Shown: positions 63,738 to 64,000 of the stretch, in pieces
How positions within the stretch are numbered: position 1 is the first letter of the stretch
How the letters are laid out: the number at the start of each line of letters is the position of its first letter
Source: a virus
Length of the DNA stretch: 64,000 nt
Virus record (IMG/VR): IMGVR_UViG_3300009184_000029
Coordinates: 124,001 to 188,000 of that record
Direction: 5' to 3' (one strand)
Notes under the pieces: model-generated
Databases searched by the model: none
What the model was told of the DNA's origin: nothing
Seen by the model: the letters and a program-made list of their open reading frames with translations, nothing else
Translations under genes and position numbers: made by a program

Positions 63738-64000
63738 ATGGCAACATATTCGATATCAGTAACAGGGGATTGTAGTAACACAAATAATGGGGTGTTTAAT
63801 TTAAATATTGACCCAGGTTCAGGACCTTATTTAGTGTCTTGGACAGGTAATATTTTTTCACCACAAACCACCTCTCAAAATTATGTCCAAACAGGACTTA
63901 GTGCTGGAAGTTATTCAATAACAATCACAGACTCTTCATTACCTGTTAATATAGTTACAGGTCCTATTTTATTCTACATTTCATCTGGATTTAGTTTAAA
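63738..64000 (+). CDS. SprB-repeat-like adhesin/fibre protein, 3'-truncated
   Basis: The ATG is one base after the preceding stop and the frame is open to the window edge (87 codons visible). Residues 3-70 match an SprB-type repeat: an opening strand S-I-S-V-T-G-D-C, P-Y-L-V-S-W-T-G in the middle, and the closing G-L-S-A-G-S-Y-S-I-T-I-T-D-S. SprB is the flavobacterial gliding adhesin and such repeats are largely confined to Bacteroidota. In this position it is probably a receptor-binding fibre. The remaining length is unknown. Confidence 0.7.
   Translation, partial: MATYSISVTGDCSNTNNGVFNLNIDPGSGPYLVSWTGNIFSPQTTSQNYVQTGLSAGSYSITITDSSLPVNIVTGPILFYISSGFSL

Noticed and set aside
1-64000. Reassigned stop codon (alternative genetic code)
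   Set aside because: Genes end in TAA, TAG and TGA at sensible positions and long ORFs are read through with the standard code.
1-64000. tRNA genes
   Set aside because: No cloverleaf-like sequence with a T-loop GTTCRA motif was seen in any of the short intergenic gaps.

Overview
The window is a stretch of a large, AT-rich, strictly lytic-looking myovirus (contractile-tailed phage) with a T4-type tail, baseplate and replication module. The host is probably a member of the Bacteroidota (Flavobacteriia-like). The evidence for the host is indirect. Start codons are preceded by A-rich tracts rather than Shine-Dalgarno sequences. Three replication genes have TTGAC-N-TAnnTTTG-type promoters, the Bacteroidota pattern. 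The last, truncated gene carries a repeat like those of the flavobacterial adhesin SprB. An OmpA-like domain in a baseplate protein is of the 'GSAS' kind. No integrase, tRNA, CRISPR array, insertion sequence or head gene (terminase, portal, major capsid protein) is visible, so the head module lies outside the window.

Layout. Positions 2-9400 (+) hold six fibre/adhesin-type genes, including a repetitive 908-aa fibre and three tandem paralogous fibres. 9496-12276 (+) is a family B DNA polymerase behind a Bacteroidota-like promoter. 12279-16196 (-) is a four-gene minus-strand block: a small surface-type protein, a neck-like protein, an Fe/Mn superoxide dismutase and a SNF2-type helicase. 16250-17805 (+) holds a possible gp14-like neck protein and a gp15-like tail completion protein. 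A 49-aa ribbon-helix-helix-type protein (17802-17951, -) sits convergent to them.

18076-37409 (+) is the tail and central baseplate region: sheath, HAD-type phosphatase, tail tube, gp26-like assembly protein with a candidate translational frameshift, tape measure, a 1635-aa OmpA-domain protein, gp53, and a 2138-aa hub protein with a possible peptidoglycan hydrolase at its C-terminus. 37459-38335 holds two small unknown proteins. 38401-46619 (+) is the replication, recombination and nucleotide module: gp32-like ssDNA-binding protein, UvsX, 5'-3' exonuclease, an unknown, DnaB-type helicase, NrdB and NrdA. 46710-64000 (+) is the peripheral baseplate: gp25, gp6, a 2175-aa protein with a membrane-like segment, several large unknowns, a P2-I/Afp12-like wedge protein, and the start of the SprB-like gene.

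Regulation. Two signal classes are visible. Replication genes use TTGACAAA / TAnnTTTG promoters. Most structural transcription units, on both strands, have TATTTAT shortly before the first start codon, a plausible late-promoter element. Strong rho-independent terminators follow the sheath, tube, ssDNA-binding protein and nrdA genes. Many genes are joined by TAATG stop/start overlaps.

The observations most worth following are: (1) a superoxide dismutase whose extra N-terminus looks like the T4 capsid-targeting peptide with a prohead-protease site, so it may be packaged in the virion; (2) a +1/-2 frameshift candidate joining the gp26-like protein to a 51-residue extension just before the tape measure gene; (3) an OmpA-like peptidoglycan-binding domain inside a baseplate protein; (4) a long hydrophobic segment plus cysteine cluster inside a 2175-aa baseplate protein; (5) the TATTTAT element, close enough to start codons to imply nearly leaderless late mRNAs.
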